The notes beneath the pieces were generated by a model. The model worked only from the letters and a program-made list of their open reading frames with translations, did no database searches and was not told the DNA's origin. Shown in pieces: positions 12,101-21,017 of a DNA stretch of 64,000 nt. Source of the stretch: Ophthalmolycus amberensis (taxonomy: Eukaryota; Chordata; Actinopteri; Perciformes; Zoarcidae). The DNA is taken from contig JAFEUB010001110.1 in NCBI GenBank assembly GCA_024529925.1, positions 1-64,000 of the forward strand, given 5' to 3'. The stretch's first letter is position 1. Every line of letters starts with the position of its first letter. A program made the translations under genes and the position numbers.

Positions 12101-13245
12101 TTCGAGCTTATGCAAACATTGATTATTAATAAGTGGATACCTGATATTTGTGTTTCTTGGATTTCCTGTGCAGGTAACCTGTGGTACCGCCAGGGTTTGA
12201 CCCCAAGCTACCCTCAGGGCTCCAGCTGGGAGCACATCTCTAATAATGTACGCAAGGTCTCTGCAGGGCCTCTGGACCAGGTCAGTACCAGGACAACGCC
12301 GTTTCACTGTTGATCTCCTTCACAGTAAACCATAGAGTTGGATGTGACAGACATTATATTAGTTATATCAGTCATGATCCTTTTTTTTCTAATGCCACAT
12401 CTGTCGATTTGATATTCTATGTTCTATAAAAAGACTGTGTTGGCGACCATGAGCATGCTGTGGGCGGTTTATAGATTTTAATGCACATACAATTTTGGGG
12501 CATTGAAGTTCAGACTTGAATGTGAGTCGTCTTTTTATTATTTGGAACTTCTTACATGAAAGTATGCGGCTTTGATGGATGATTCAGAATATATGTCTCG
12601 GAATTGATATATTTCAAAATATATATGTCAGCACATGAATCCACCATAAGAAGTGCTGCGTTGCGATTATAAACAACCCTTTAATGATTGAGATTGCTGT
12701 TGTTTTCTTGTTGTGGGGTAGGTGTGGATCATAGCAGATAAGGTGCAGGGCAGCCAGAGTCTCAGCTGTGGAACAGTGTGCCATCGACTCGGGGTCCAAC
12801 CCGTGGAGCCTAAAGGACAGTCGTGGGACTACGGCATTGGGGTAAGGCACCAAAGAAACTCTACTGTGTGACTGTGTTGTCAGCGTATTAAAGAGTCTTG
12901 AATATTTTTGGCAATAGTCTTAAATATTGTATTGTGCCTGATGTAGGCAGTAATGTTAGTGTACAGTGATTTGTAGATCGCAGGCTGTCAGCAGATGTTG
13001 AGGCAGCGGATTGGGCAGCAGGAGGACGTTCAATCCTTTCTTTTGTGCTCAGAACCAGACAGTAAATATGTTTACTTGCAACAAACACAAGATTTCTTTT
13101 TTAGGGTGGATGGGACCACATCACAGTGAGAGGAAACTCCATGGAGCCGCCCGGCGTCCGTCTTCCCTCTCTGACAGCCCCAGCTCCTCAGAGCCCCCTC
13201 CCTGTCAGGAACACGGAGGTCAACGGCAACGCTGTGGGATGTTAG
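4089..13245 (+). CDS. tecpr1: tecpr1, tectonin beta-propeller repeat protein 1 (23 coding exons, one apparent frameshift)
   Basis: TECPR1 binds ATG5-ATG12 and phosphoinositides and promotes autophagosome-lysosome fusion. Exons: 4089-4313, 4719-4901, 5009-5131, 5218-5337, 5449-5623, 5715-5815, 5934-6035, 6194-6342, 7199-7806, 8162-8307, 8422-8577, 8844-8993, 9242-9400, 9519-9749, 10034-10130, 10472-10551, 10675-10731, 11195-11369, 11680-11815, 11986-12078, 12174-12280, 12722-12841, 13105-13245. Visible in order: first dysferlin-type DysF pair (RWNP.., GWTYAIDFPATY, RRKRW; residues 76-177), tectonin repeats (VWFREG, VWFRRG, VYFRQG; about 190-390), a poorly conserved acidic linker encoded by the 608-nt exon, a PH-like region (about 600-780), second DysF pair (RWNPVSGYTNR, GWQYAADFPASYHG; about 865-955) and C-terminal tectonin repeats (LWAISNKGDVLCRLG, AFYRG, LWYRQG). 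The expected product is about 1,210 aa; human is about 1,165. Coding length is 3,634 nt, one more than a multiple of three, because exon 9242-9400 carries an extra base near 9,293-9,296. Read literally, the protein stops at TAA 9299-9301 after about 765 aa. Confidence 0.95.
5347..5378. repeat. (AC)n microsatellite close to a tecpr1 splice donor
   Basis: A CA repeat starts about ten bases after the GTACGG donor of exon 5218-5337. The same intron then carries an 18-A run at about 5,403-5,420 before the next acceptor. Confidence 0.9.
6570..7105. mobile_element. Interspersed teleost repeat in tecpr1 intron
   Basis: This stretch has the phrases I associate with a very common noncoding fish repeat: CTCAATCGCTAGTTTCAAGT, TTGTGATTGACAGGTGGCTA and a terminal CACTTATATACAGTCTATG. 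No ORF and no clear terminal repeats were found. The class is unknown to me (non-autonomous). The assignment rests on memory of the repeat, not on a library search. Confidence 0.55.
9142..9180. repeat. (CT)n tract upstream of tecpr1 exon 9242
   Basis: About 18 CT units followed by further C/T-rich sequence. It acts as an unusually long polypyrimidine region 60-100 bp before the GAAG acceptor of exon 9242-9400, the exon that carries the frameshift. Confidence 0.9.
10145..10172. repeat. (CA)n microsatellite after a tecpr1 donor
   Basis: A CA repeat begins about 15 bases inside the intron that follows exon 10034-10130. Confidence 0.9.
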
Positions 13246-13498
13246 ACACACTCGTACTGCACATAGCCTCCCTCAACCATATTACCTTTGTAGTAATATG
13301 CAGTTTGTAGTCTGTAGTTCTAGTGCTTCTACTTTTATCACTGGAGCAGCATCAATGATAATCCAACTCAATACTCTAGAGCAGCGGTTCCCAAACGTTT
13401 TAGGCCACGCACCCCCTTCTACATCCCGAACGGGTTCACGCACCCCCAATCCCCCCCCCCCCCCCCCACACACACCTTAAAAAACAAAGCAACAGAGC

Positions 13499-14015
13499 CT
13501 ATTTATAGCCATAAAAATCGGACCAATGAGAGAACAGTTTGCTCGCGCGTGGCGTTTGTTTACAAGATAAAAAACACAAAAAAGACAAAAACTCTTCCTG
13601 CACCGTGCCTTCGAAAAGGTAACGGACGTACACCAGAAGATTGGCCAGATTAGCCACATCTGTAGGCTCGTCTACTTGCAGAGAGTAAAACTCTTCTTCA
13701 CGCGACCGACGTCGCCAGGATGTCTTCGGACAAAGCATCGATGCGGGGCGACACAGTGTCGTTGGATACCGGGATCACGTCCAACTTTGTTGCTTCTTTC
13801 TCCCCAATCATACATTCCACCATCTCTTTGGCAGCTGGCGAGCACACGTCTTGGGCGATTGTGTGCGGTAGCCCCTTTCTTGCTATTCTGTGACCAGATA
13901 TGAAGCCCGTAGTGCGTGTTTTGTAGACCCAGCATGAATGAGACTGCAGTTGTTTTGGGCTGTTTTGTAACTCCAATTTCGATATAAACAATGTAAGGGG
14001 CTTTTGACTTGGCAT
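13499..14015 (-). pseudogene. hAT (ZBED5-like) transposase remnant
   Basis: Two overlapping minus-strand frames together resemble the ZBED/hAT transposase family. The first (13698-14015) has RIARKGLPHTIAQD, AAKEMVECMIGEKEA and IPVSNDTVSPRID. The second (13499-13738) has EFYSLQVDEPTDVANLANLL and VYVRYLFEG, matching the FALQxDESTD catalytic-core signature. The change of frame between them and the short length (families are usually over 550 aa) show it is dead. The N-terminal zinc finger and the C-terminal hAT dimerisation region are missing. Confidence 0.75.
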
Positions 14016-14086
14016 GCTTGGTGTTCAGGTGACGATCGACGTAAATAAGAGGGCTTCAGACAGCTGTCAGCCAGAACCTCACTGCA

Positions 14087-14714
14087 CTGTCTCCTAAAAA
14101 TGACGTTCCCCCAAAACTAAAATGCATTCTCAATTACGTTTGGCCAAAAACGTATTTTCTCCCTGATTACGTTTGTGTTTGACGTATTACAAATACGTTT
14201 CTAATCAACATTTGAACACTTTCACCTTTTTTTCCCTCTCCACCACCGCCTCTCCTTCTCCCTATTACGCGGTCAGAATACTACCACAACACGCCGCCTG
14301 TCTCCAGCAGAAACGCGCTCATCCAGGCCGAGCAACGAGGAACATTACGCGGCTACAATACCTTCACAAAGGCCCGCGTGTAAACTCCGGGAGTAACCGT
14401 GCCTCTCTTCAGGGTTAGGTTTGGGTGGGGACGCCGGACGCGAGGTCTCCAGCCGCCCCCGCCGTGAGGCACCCCGTCGTCAGGTCTGTCAGCCCTCGGA
14501 ACAGGCCGCGGGGCAACAGCTTGTGGGTGGCGGGGGTAGAGGCGAGGCAGATCACAGAAAAATCATAAAGACTAGAGTATGGCAAAGATATGTTGATGAG
14601 AAACGTATTTGTAATACGTCAAACACAAATGTAATCAGGGAGAAAATACGTTTATGGTCAAACGTAATTGAGAATGCATTTTAGTTTTGGGGGAACGTCA
14701 TTTTTAGGAGACAG
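14087..14714. mobile_element. Long-TIR MITE nested in the hAT element
   Basis: Left and right ends are near-perfect inverted copies of about 120 bp (14087-14206 and 14595-14714). They start CTGTCTCCTAAAAATGACG and contain repeated TACGTTT/AAACGTA words. The core is GC-rich (14,250-14,560) with no convincing coding sequence. A 7-bp direct repeat ACTGCAC (14081-14087 and 14716-14722) flanks it, allowing for one or two bases of ambiguity at the ends. It interrupts the hAT element, so it is the younger insertion. Confidence 0.85.
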
Positions 14715-14808
14715 GACTGCACCATTAGACCACCATTACATCTTTCCTCTCGCGCACCCCCTAGAGGCAGCTCGCGCGCACCACACTTTGGGAATCCCTG
14801 CTCTGGAG

Positions 14809-16167
14809 GACAGTCTTCACTGCAATCAGTGCAACAGAAAGTTGTGACTTTCGGACTCTCAGAACAATCTTAATTTATAGTCGATCGACCCAAATATCAC
14901 TTTTTACTAAGCTGTACGGGCATTTCTGCCTCATTAGTTTTTCGTCACTGACATTGAACTTGATGGTCTTAATGCATTTCCTTATTTATTCATCAGGCTG
15001 TTTGGTTTCTGTGTATAGAGTACCTCATGCAAGGTCGAAACAAACGTGGAAGCGTGATGTGTTCTTTTTAAATAAATGGTGTACTTAACTTACAGTTGCT
15101 TAGCTGCTAAACTGTCAGCTCCAGCGCTACAGTGAAGCCTGATTATTCTGAAGAATTGACAACAGGATAGAGCGAGCAGGACAATGTTTGATCCAGACGT
15201 CACAGGCTGCTAATCTGACACACGTGCTTGATTTTACACCACAGACTGCAGCATCTGTTTACCCCCCCCCCCCCCCCCCCCCCCCCATTGGTTTCTAATG
15301 GTACAGCTTTCTGAAAGGACTTGTGAAGCCTTCGTGTGGGTGTAGTGCTCGCAACAATCCAGACAATTGTTTGGGGCCAGAGAATCCAAGGCAAGCAACC
15401 CAAAACACATGTTTTCTGTAAGCTGATGTCTGTTTTATTGGTGCCACTGAGACCCTATATCTTGTGGAAAAAAGGTTACTTTGTATTTTTTCAGGACATT
15501 TTAAGGTTTTCCCACTTCAAAGGACTCTGAGTGTTTTTTGGAGCCAGCATGTAGCAGCTGTAACAAGACCTGCACTGGCTTTATTTACCTGTGGTTGTTG
15601 CTGCTTGCCTTATACAAACAGGGAACTAATGTTTTTTAAGGATTTTAATGTTATTTTCTAAATAAATGTTATAATTTGTATGTTGTCTTGGAGTACGTGC
15701 AACAATGTTAACAATGTAAATAAGGGAATCGTGAGGATTACTTGTAAAAGTCTTGTGGTTGAACCTTCCTCTTTCTCAGGAGAATATTTGCATGCTGTCT
15801 ACTTCCTGATGGTTGGAGAATGACTGAGCAATTAGAAAAAAAATGTTTAAAAAAAAAAAACACTATATTTTTGTTATAAGTCTGTAAGATATTAATATTA
15901 TACAATAAGTATATTCGTTGCTGCAATGATGAAATGCAGCCCTTCAGGCATCCATTTATTTCAATGGTCGGCTAAATTCCCCCATTTCATAATGCACCGT
16001 CTAAATATGATCCAGCCTTTGGAAATGTTGAAAGTGTACAGAGATCGGTGTCTTTTATCTGTTTATAACTAACATCATCCTCTGTTACTGTAGCGTGCAA
16101 CACATCAGTGCTATTGACATTGTGGAGTACTTTTCTCAAGTGTTGTGCATGGTCAAAGTAACAGTCC
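14809..16167 (+). other. tecpr1 3' UTR/downstream region with 25-nt poly-C
   Basis: I see no coding exon. I find no AATAAA or ATTAAA on the + strand between the tecpr1 stop and 15,071. Signals then appear at 15,071-15,076, near 15,660 and at 16,173-16,178, so the transposon is probably inside the 3' UTR. A run of 25 C at 15,262-15,286 and A-rich tracts near 15,835-15,860 are present. Confidence 0.4.
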
Positions 16168-16197
16168 TTGTCAATAAATAAATGTGTTTATTGACAA
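16168..16197. terminator. Palindromic bidirectional poly(A) signal between tecpr1 and bhlha15
   Basis: TTGTCAATAAA (16168-16178) and TTTATTGACAA (16187-16197) are perfect 11-base inverted repeats with an 8-base spacer. Each strand therefore has AATAAA: 16173-16178 for tecpr1 (+) and 16187-16192 read on the minus strand for bhlha15. The genes converge here, so one short palindrome could serve both. Use of the site is inferred, not shown. Confidence 0.6.
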
Positions 16198-16933
16198 TAA
16201 CTCCCCAAATAGCGTCTCCTGATCTTTTTCACCACGTGGAGACACGAACAATTCGAATAACACACTTTAAATATCATCTTTGGCCTCCAGCTGTGGGTGC
16301 GCAACCTGTAAGAAGACACATGTTCTGAAATTGGTAGATTGTCGTGGTGAGCAAATGAGCAAACACACTTTCTATACCTTGGACATTTCAGCATTCAGGC
16401 CTGCCGCTTGCCTTTCTCTTCCTCCTCGATGTGACAGTTGTGACTAGAGGCTATACGCTCAGCAGGTTTCTCAACAGAAAACACACAGAAGATCACAAGA
16501 TAACAGAAAAAGAGAACAAGTTCCTGCCCTGGCTCAAACCGTAGAAGATGAGAACTAAAGAGACAGAATGGCGAAAGATTAGCCCCGAGTACAATAACAT
16601 AAGTCTTCATCACCACAATCCATCTGCTCTTCACCATCCGGTCGGCAGTCTTTTTGTCTGCGAGGTGAATTGTGCTCAAATCATTTCATGCTTTGCATAA
16701 AGTTCTAGTCTCGACAGCCCACCTCTGGCTATGGTCAAGCATGGGTTCAATGCCAGAGGTCCATGATCTGGAACAGCACCCACTTCCTGCAGAGAACCAC
16801 ATCTGAGCAGACCCCAGAGCAGTGCACCTGAAGGCCCTGGATATGGTTTGAGATTTGGCCCTAAAGCTCTCCCCACACCTCTCTCTGCCTTGGAGACGGC
16901 CCCCTGGTCTCCCGAACCACCTTGCAGCCACTG
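16198..16933 (-). other. bhlha15 3' UTR
   Basis: Stretch between the bhlha15 stop codon and its candidate AATAAA (16187-16192, minus strand). Short minus-strand ORFs here lack any recognisable domain. Confidence 0.5.
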
Positions 16934-17497
16934 TTAGCTGCGCTGGCTGAAGCTGTGCATGTGGGTGAGGTACTGGGTGAGATCATCCCCCCCCTCCTCC
17001 TCCAGGTGCTGCTGGTAGCACTGGAGCAGCTTGGCGGCGCTGGCCTCTGACGGGACCCCGCCGGCTGGCAGGCAGTCCCCTGACATGTCCACGACGACGG
17101 TGGTTAAGGCTTTGATGTAATTCTTCGCCAGGGTCAGTGTCTCGATCTTGGACAGCTTCCTGTCGGTGTTGACGTGGGGGATGGCCTCGCGCAACGCTTG
17201 GAAGGCGTTGTTGAGTTTGTGCATGCGCTCGCGCTCCCTCTCGTTGCTCTCTAGTCTCCGGGCGCTGCGCTCCTTGGTGCTGGAGCCGTGCTGCCTGCGC
17301 CGCCGGCCTCCACCTCTTTTCCGTTTGCCGTCCCCGCTCCTCAGCGCCCCCCTCCAAGAGCCACCGATCCGGACCGATGCCTCCGAGCCCTCCTGCTCGC
17401 TGGAACCCGGTTCTGGTTCTGTGTCCGGTTCTAGTTCTGGCTCAGGGTCAGACCAGGTCCTCCTGGACGGTTTCACAGCCTTACCTTTGGACTTCAT
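16934..17497 (-). CDS. bhlha15: bhlha15 (Mist1), basic helix-loop-helix transcription factor
   Basis: BHLHA15 is a class A bHLH factor that scales up secretory architecture in exocrine and plasma cells and binds E-boxes as a dimer. The 187-residue product (human 189) has an acidic Pro-Glu-rich N-terminus (residues 17-40), a Lys/Arg-rich stretch (58-80) and a bHLH domain at about 79-131. Its basic region is RRLESNERERERMHKLNNAF and helix 2 contains KLSKIETLTLAKNYIKAL. I chose the ATG at 17,495-17,497 (MKSKGK), matching the MKTK start of mammals. The frame stays open upstream only because it crosses a splice acceptor (cttcttccag; exon starts at 17,558). The coding region is one exon, as in mammals. 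A likely noncoding first exon ends at 18,333 (AAG followed by GTAAGG). Confidence 0.95.
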   Translation of the reverse strand: MKSKGKAVKPSRRTWSDPEPELEPDTEPEPGSSEQEGSEASVRIGGSWRGALRSGDGKRKRGGGRRRRQHGSSTKERSARRLESNERERERMHKLNNAFQALREAIPHVNTDRKLSKIETLTLAKNYIKALTTVVVDMSGDCLPAGGVPSEASAAKLLQCYQQHLEEEGGDDLTQYLTHMHSFSQRS

Positions 17498-17944
17498 CCT
17501 GTGGGCCTCCTTCACCTTTCTCTCTGTGACAGTGTGGTTCTCACAGCTTTTAACAGGCCTGGAAGAAAAGATGGGAATGTGGGAAAAACGTTGTGTTTCT
17601 GAAATATATTTATGCATTTTAACAAGTATTTTCATACAGTCTTCTCCCAGTCGGCAAGTAATCCCCAATTCCTGAATAAGCCTCTCTCCAAGTTAAACGG
17701 CAGCATCCTGTTGTATCTCATCAGCCTCTTGCAGTGAGAAAGCTCCATGATGTTGGTCTGTTAATCTACGCCTCTCTTATCCTCACGGCCCTGCGATAAT
17801 GCCAAGGTTACACTCACAAAAACACAGAGGACCAGCCAGCACTCAGCTAATTCACCTCCAACAATCTTCATTATACCCATGTAGAGGTTTACCTTAAAAA
17901 TATGGTATTGATGAATGAACTTCTCGAAGTCAGTCGTGTTTGCT

Positions 17945-18003
17945 GTATAGCTTTAGATAGATAGATGTAAACTTTATTTATCCCCAGGGGGAAATTCGTT
18001 TGT
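17945..18003 (-). mobile_element. LINE 3' tail in bhlha15 intron
   Basis: On the minus strand it reads AATTTCCCCCTGGGGATAAA, then TAAAGT and a few ATCT units. This is the same type of 3' terminus as the element at 2,110-2,165, in the opposite orientation. No coding part is present. Confidence 0.6.
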
Positions 18004-18332
18004 TATTCGTTTAGTTGAGTGTTTTCCACAGTTAGTCCACAAGCAGTGGACATTTCTAAACCATATTATCAAATAATGTGCTGAAACTGGTCAAATGTTT
18101 CAGACCAAGCGGTTTTACATATATTAGTGCACATAATAAAAATAGTTGGAAAACTAGAGGGTATTTCTCCATCAACATCCCTCTCTTCATTTTCCTAAAC
18201 CAATATGACCCATACATTAGTGTTGTAACTGATTAAACAGGCACAAGTCCGTTTCCTTCGCTGTAGTAAATGACAGCAGCAGCCTTAAAGTGTATAAAAC
18301 AGCTTAATAATTAAAACATGTTAACGCCTTAC

Positions 18333-18660
18333 CTTGGGAGTTGAGCTAACTTTCCTCCTCCTCAAAGTGTTTACAGAAAAATCGTCACCATGCAGCCGGT
18401 CATTCAACGCACCATCACATAAAGTAAGAAGAGCGGAGAGAGCAGCAGACACACACACAAACATAGAGACACACACACACACGCGCGCGCAGATAACTGT
18501 CACATGCGAGCTACCTGTAACTGACTGAGGTCCACGTCGCGCTGCTCAGCCAATCAGAGAGCGAGCCCACTCCCTCCGGCTCTGTGCGCTGCCCAAATGT
18601 CCCGGGCTGCCTCTGCACGATGTCACTAAACTACAATAAATACTCTTCATTTTAACTGCG
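18333..18660 (-). promoter_or_regulatory. bhlha15 first noncoding exon and promoter
   Basis: A donor at 18,332 (minus strand AAG|GTAAGG) ends a probable 5' UTR exon. Upstream are a CA/CG-repeat (18,450-18,492), a CCAAT box read on the + strand at 18,550-18,554 and a GC-rich patch up to about 18,610. No canonical TATA box is close. The start site is not defined. Confidence 0.45.
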
Positions 18661-20081
18661 GTGTCCAAAAATGGGCTGTGTTCAATTGAAGAGAAAGGAA
18701 CTTAATCAAATACACCACTCGGTGGTGGAAAAGGTATTCACGTAATTTACTAAGAATAAGTGAACAACAAAAATACTTGCCATGAGAATACATTATACAT
18801 GTAAAAGTCCTGTATTGCAAGATTTATGCTCATTACTATTAATGTATTAAGCAGCACTTTAACGTTGTATTAGGTCGAGGTATGGCTTATTTTAATATTG
18901 CGTAGTTTAATTTGTGTCAATGCATCATATTTTATAATCTTAATAAATTATTTTGTGTAAAATCCAAAGAAACAGTTATTAAATAAATGTAGTAGTGTAC
19001 AGATTACAATATTTCCTTATTTCCTAATATTATTGGCTACTTACTTTTGTGCAGATAATCAGCATGGACTTTAAAAGATGCAATGATTCAGTGTTTACAT
19101 TATTGCTGTTATTTGGCACATATTGTAAGGGGGTTTAATGAGATATAGTCGACAGAGTCAGAAGCACCATTTAGTTTTCTCGTCGACTCCTTTAACTCGA
19201 AGCAGTTAACATAATTTCCATTGTGCCTTATCGCCTTCCACTGCTTCATTTGAATACAGTCCTCCAGGCTACACCTTAATGTACAGAAGCAGGGCCAGTG
19301 ACACTTTGGCACATTGTTTACCTTTTACCAGACAAACAGTTTTACATGTTTGGGACTGGACTGTGGCTGTCCTCGCATAATACAGATACAACTACTGTAA
19401 ACCCAGCAAAAAAAAAAACCAAAAACAAGGAAAGAACACAAGTAACATTATCTTTTTAAGATAGTCACCCACACAACCCTCACCCATTTGCATGTGTGCT
19501 CTGAGGTAACTCCACCATGTCTGTTTGACCTGGGGGCCCAAGCACAACTGCTGGCAGTTTGGATTATTTGCGCTTTCCTGCTGTGATAGATAGTGGAGTG
19601 AGTCAGGGTGGTGTCATGGCAGTGAGATATATTGACTGACCATTCATCTGTTTCTGAAATAGTTTTTTTCAACTAAGGTAACTTAAAATTAAATGGTATA
19701 AACACATTTCAAGAAAAGTATATAGTCAATAGTTGACCATTTGCTATCATAAATTAACTAAAAGTTCTTAAACGTTTCAGAAATGCATTTAAATAGGTTT
19801 AATAATAATACGGTTGTAATGCTAATGGTGCTAATGTTGGTCTTCTTTCTATGTATGTATACATCACCTTTATGATTTCTAAGAAAATATAATGTATGGC
19901 AACAGTAAGTCAAATGTTGTATGAATTAATTCGGGGAAAATGTGGCATGTTAGCTTTTCAGCTATTGTCAATACAACCCTACCACTGATATGAGAATATC
20001 ACAAACATAGAACAACAATAATCTACAGGTGTGACGCTCCCAGCTCCAGACGTGTTTAGCTTTTGGTGTCCTTGACCAGCT

Positions 20082-20112
<31 letters not shown>

Positions 20113-21017
20113 ACTAAGACTGGTCCTGCCAGGTTCGCTATTTCCTCCTCAGGTACACTGTATCTAATCAACCAAACCTCGCTGATGCTGGCTCTGTGGA
20201 AACACTATCTATTACTTTTAGTTTGTTCAGTTTCTGGCTCCATTGGCCCTCAGGCTTCCACTGTTTATTCAGTAACAGCTGCTGATAAATTCAGAGCTGA
20301 ATACACTTCAGTAATGAGGCAAGCAAACAGGGCCTCCACAAGTATGCTCTGTTTAAGCAAAACAAACTGTCTAAACAACATATACTCCTCGTATAGGTTC
20401 AACCTGGAACTTGTTGAAAACAACAATTTAATGATGAAATGTGATTCCAGACACAGATGACAATTTTTTAAAGTTTATTTCCTGGAATTGACAACATTGT
20501 GTTTCCATTTCACAGCTCGGGTCCAAGGACACAACCTGGCATGAAAAGCAGCTTCCAAGGATGTTTGCAGCTGGAATGGTACCAGCACCGTTATGTAACA
20601 TACCCACAGCCTGTGATCCTTTCTTACCAACAACTGTGAAAGCTGAATGCACTGACACACAGTCCTGCGTGGCTGTGATGTCACGAACGGCAGGTGCTTT
20701 TAATCCATTCGGAGCGGAGAGAGAGAGAGAGAGAAAACAAAAAGCCATTAAAAATCCGTGACTCATCATAAAAGAGGAGGGAGGTGGGGAGATGAGCTAG
20801 AGGTGAAGATCTGGTCGATTAGTCAGTTTTTCCATGAGGCCAAGGCTGGCTGTCTGAAAGAAAAACAAGTGTGGATGTCACGTTAGGCCATGGTGACAGT
20901 GAGGTGGCCTTTGGCTGACAGCAGACGATGTGATGGAAAGGCTGCGTTTGACCACCACTGTGTCCTACAAATCAGCACCTATACACACCTGTGTGTGTGT
21001 GTAGATAACTCTTTATC
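18661..21017. other. Intergenic region between bhlha15 and the LMTK2-like gene
   Basis: AT-rich with no gene recognised. It holds a (GT)n repeat at 20,082-20,109. Part of 20,460-21,017 may be the 3' UTR of the LMTK2-like gene on the minus strand. Confidence 0.5.

Larger units (their letters stand above)
13382..14800 (-). mobile_element. Decayed hAT DNA transposon with 8-bp target duplication
   Basis: The ends are imperfect inverted repeats (CAGCGGTTCCCAAA at the left, TTTGGGAATCCCTG at the right). They are flanked by 8-bp direct repeats, CTCTAGAG at 13374-13381 and CTCTGGAG at 14801-14808, the signature of hAT insertion. Remnants of a minus-strand transposase lie inside, and a second element (14087-14714) is inserted within it. 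The insertion lies 136 bp downstream of the tecpr1 stop codon. Confidence 0.85.

Noticed and set aside
17148..17675. 175-codon + strand ORF
   Set aside because: Antisense shadow of the GC-rich bhlha15 coding exon.
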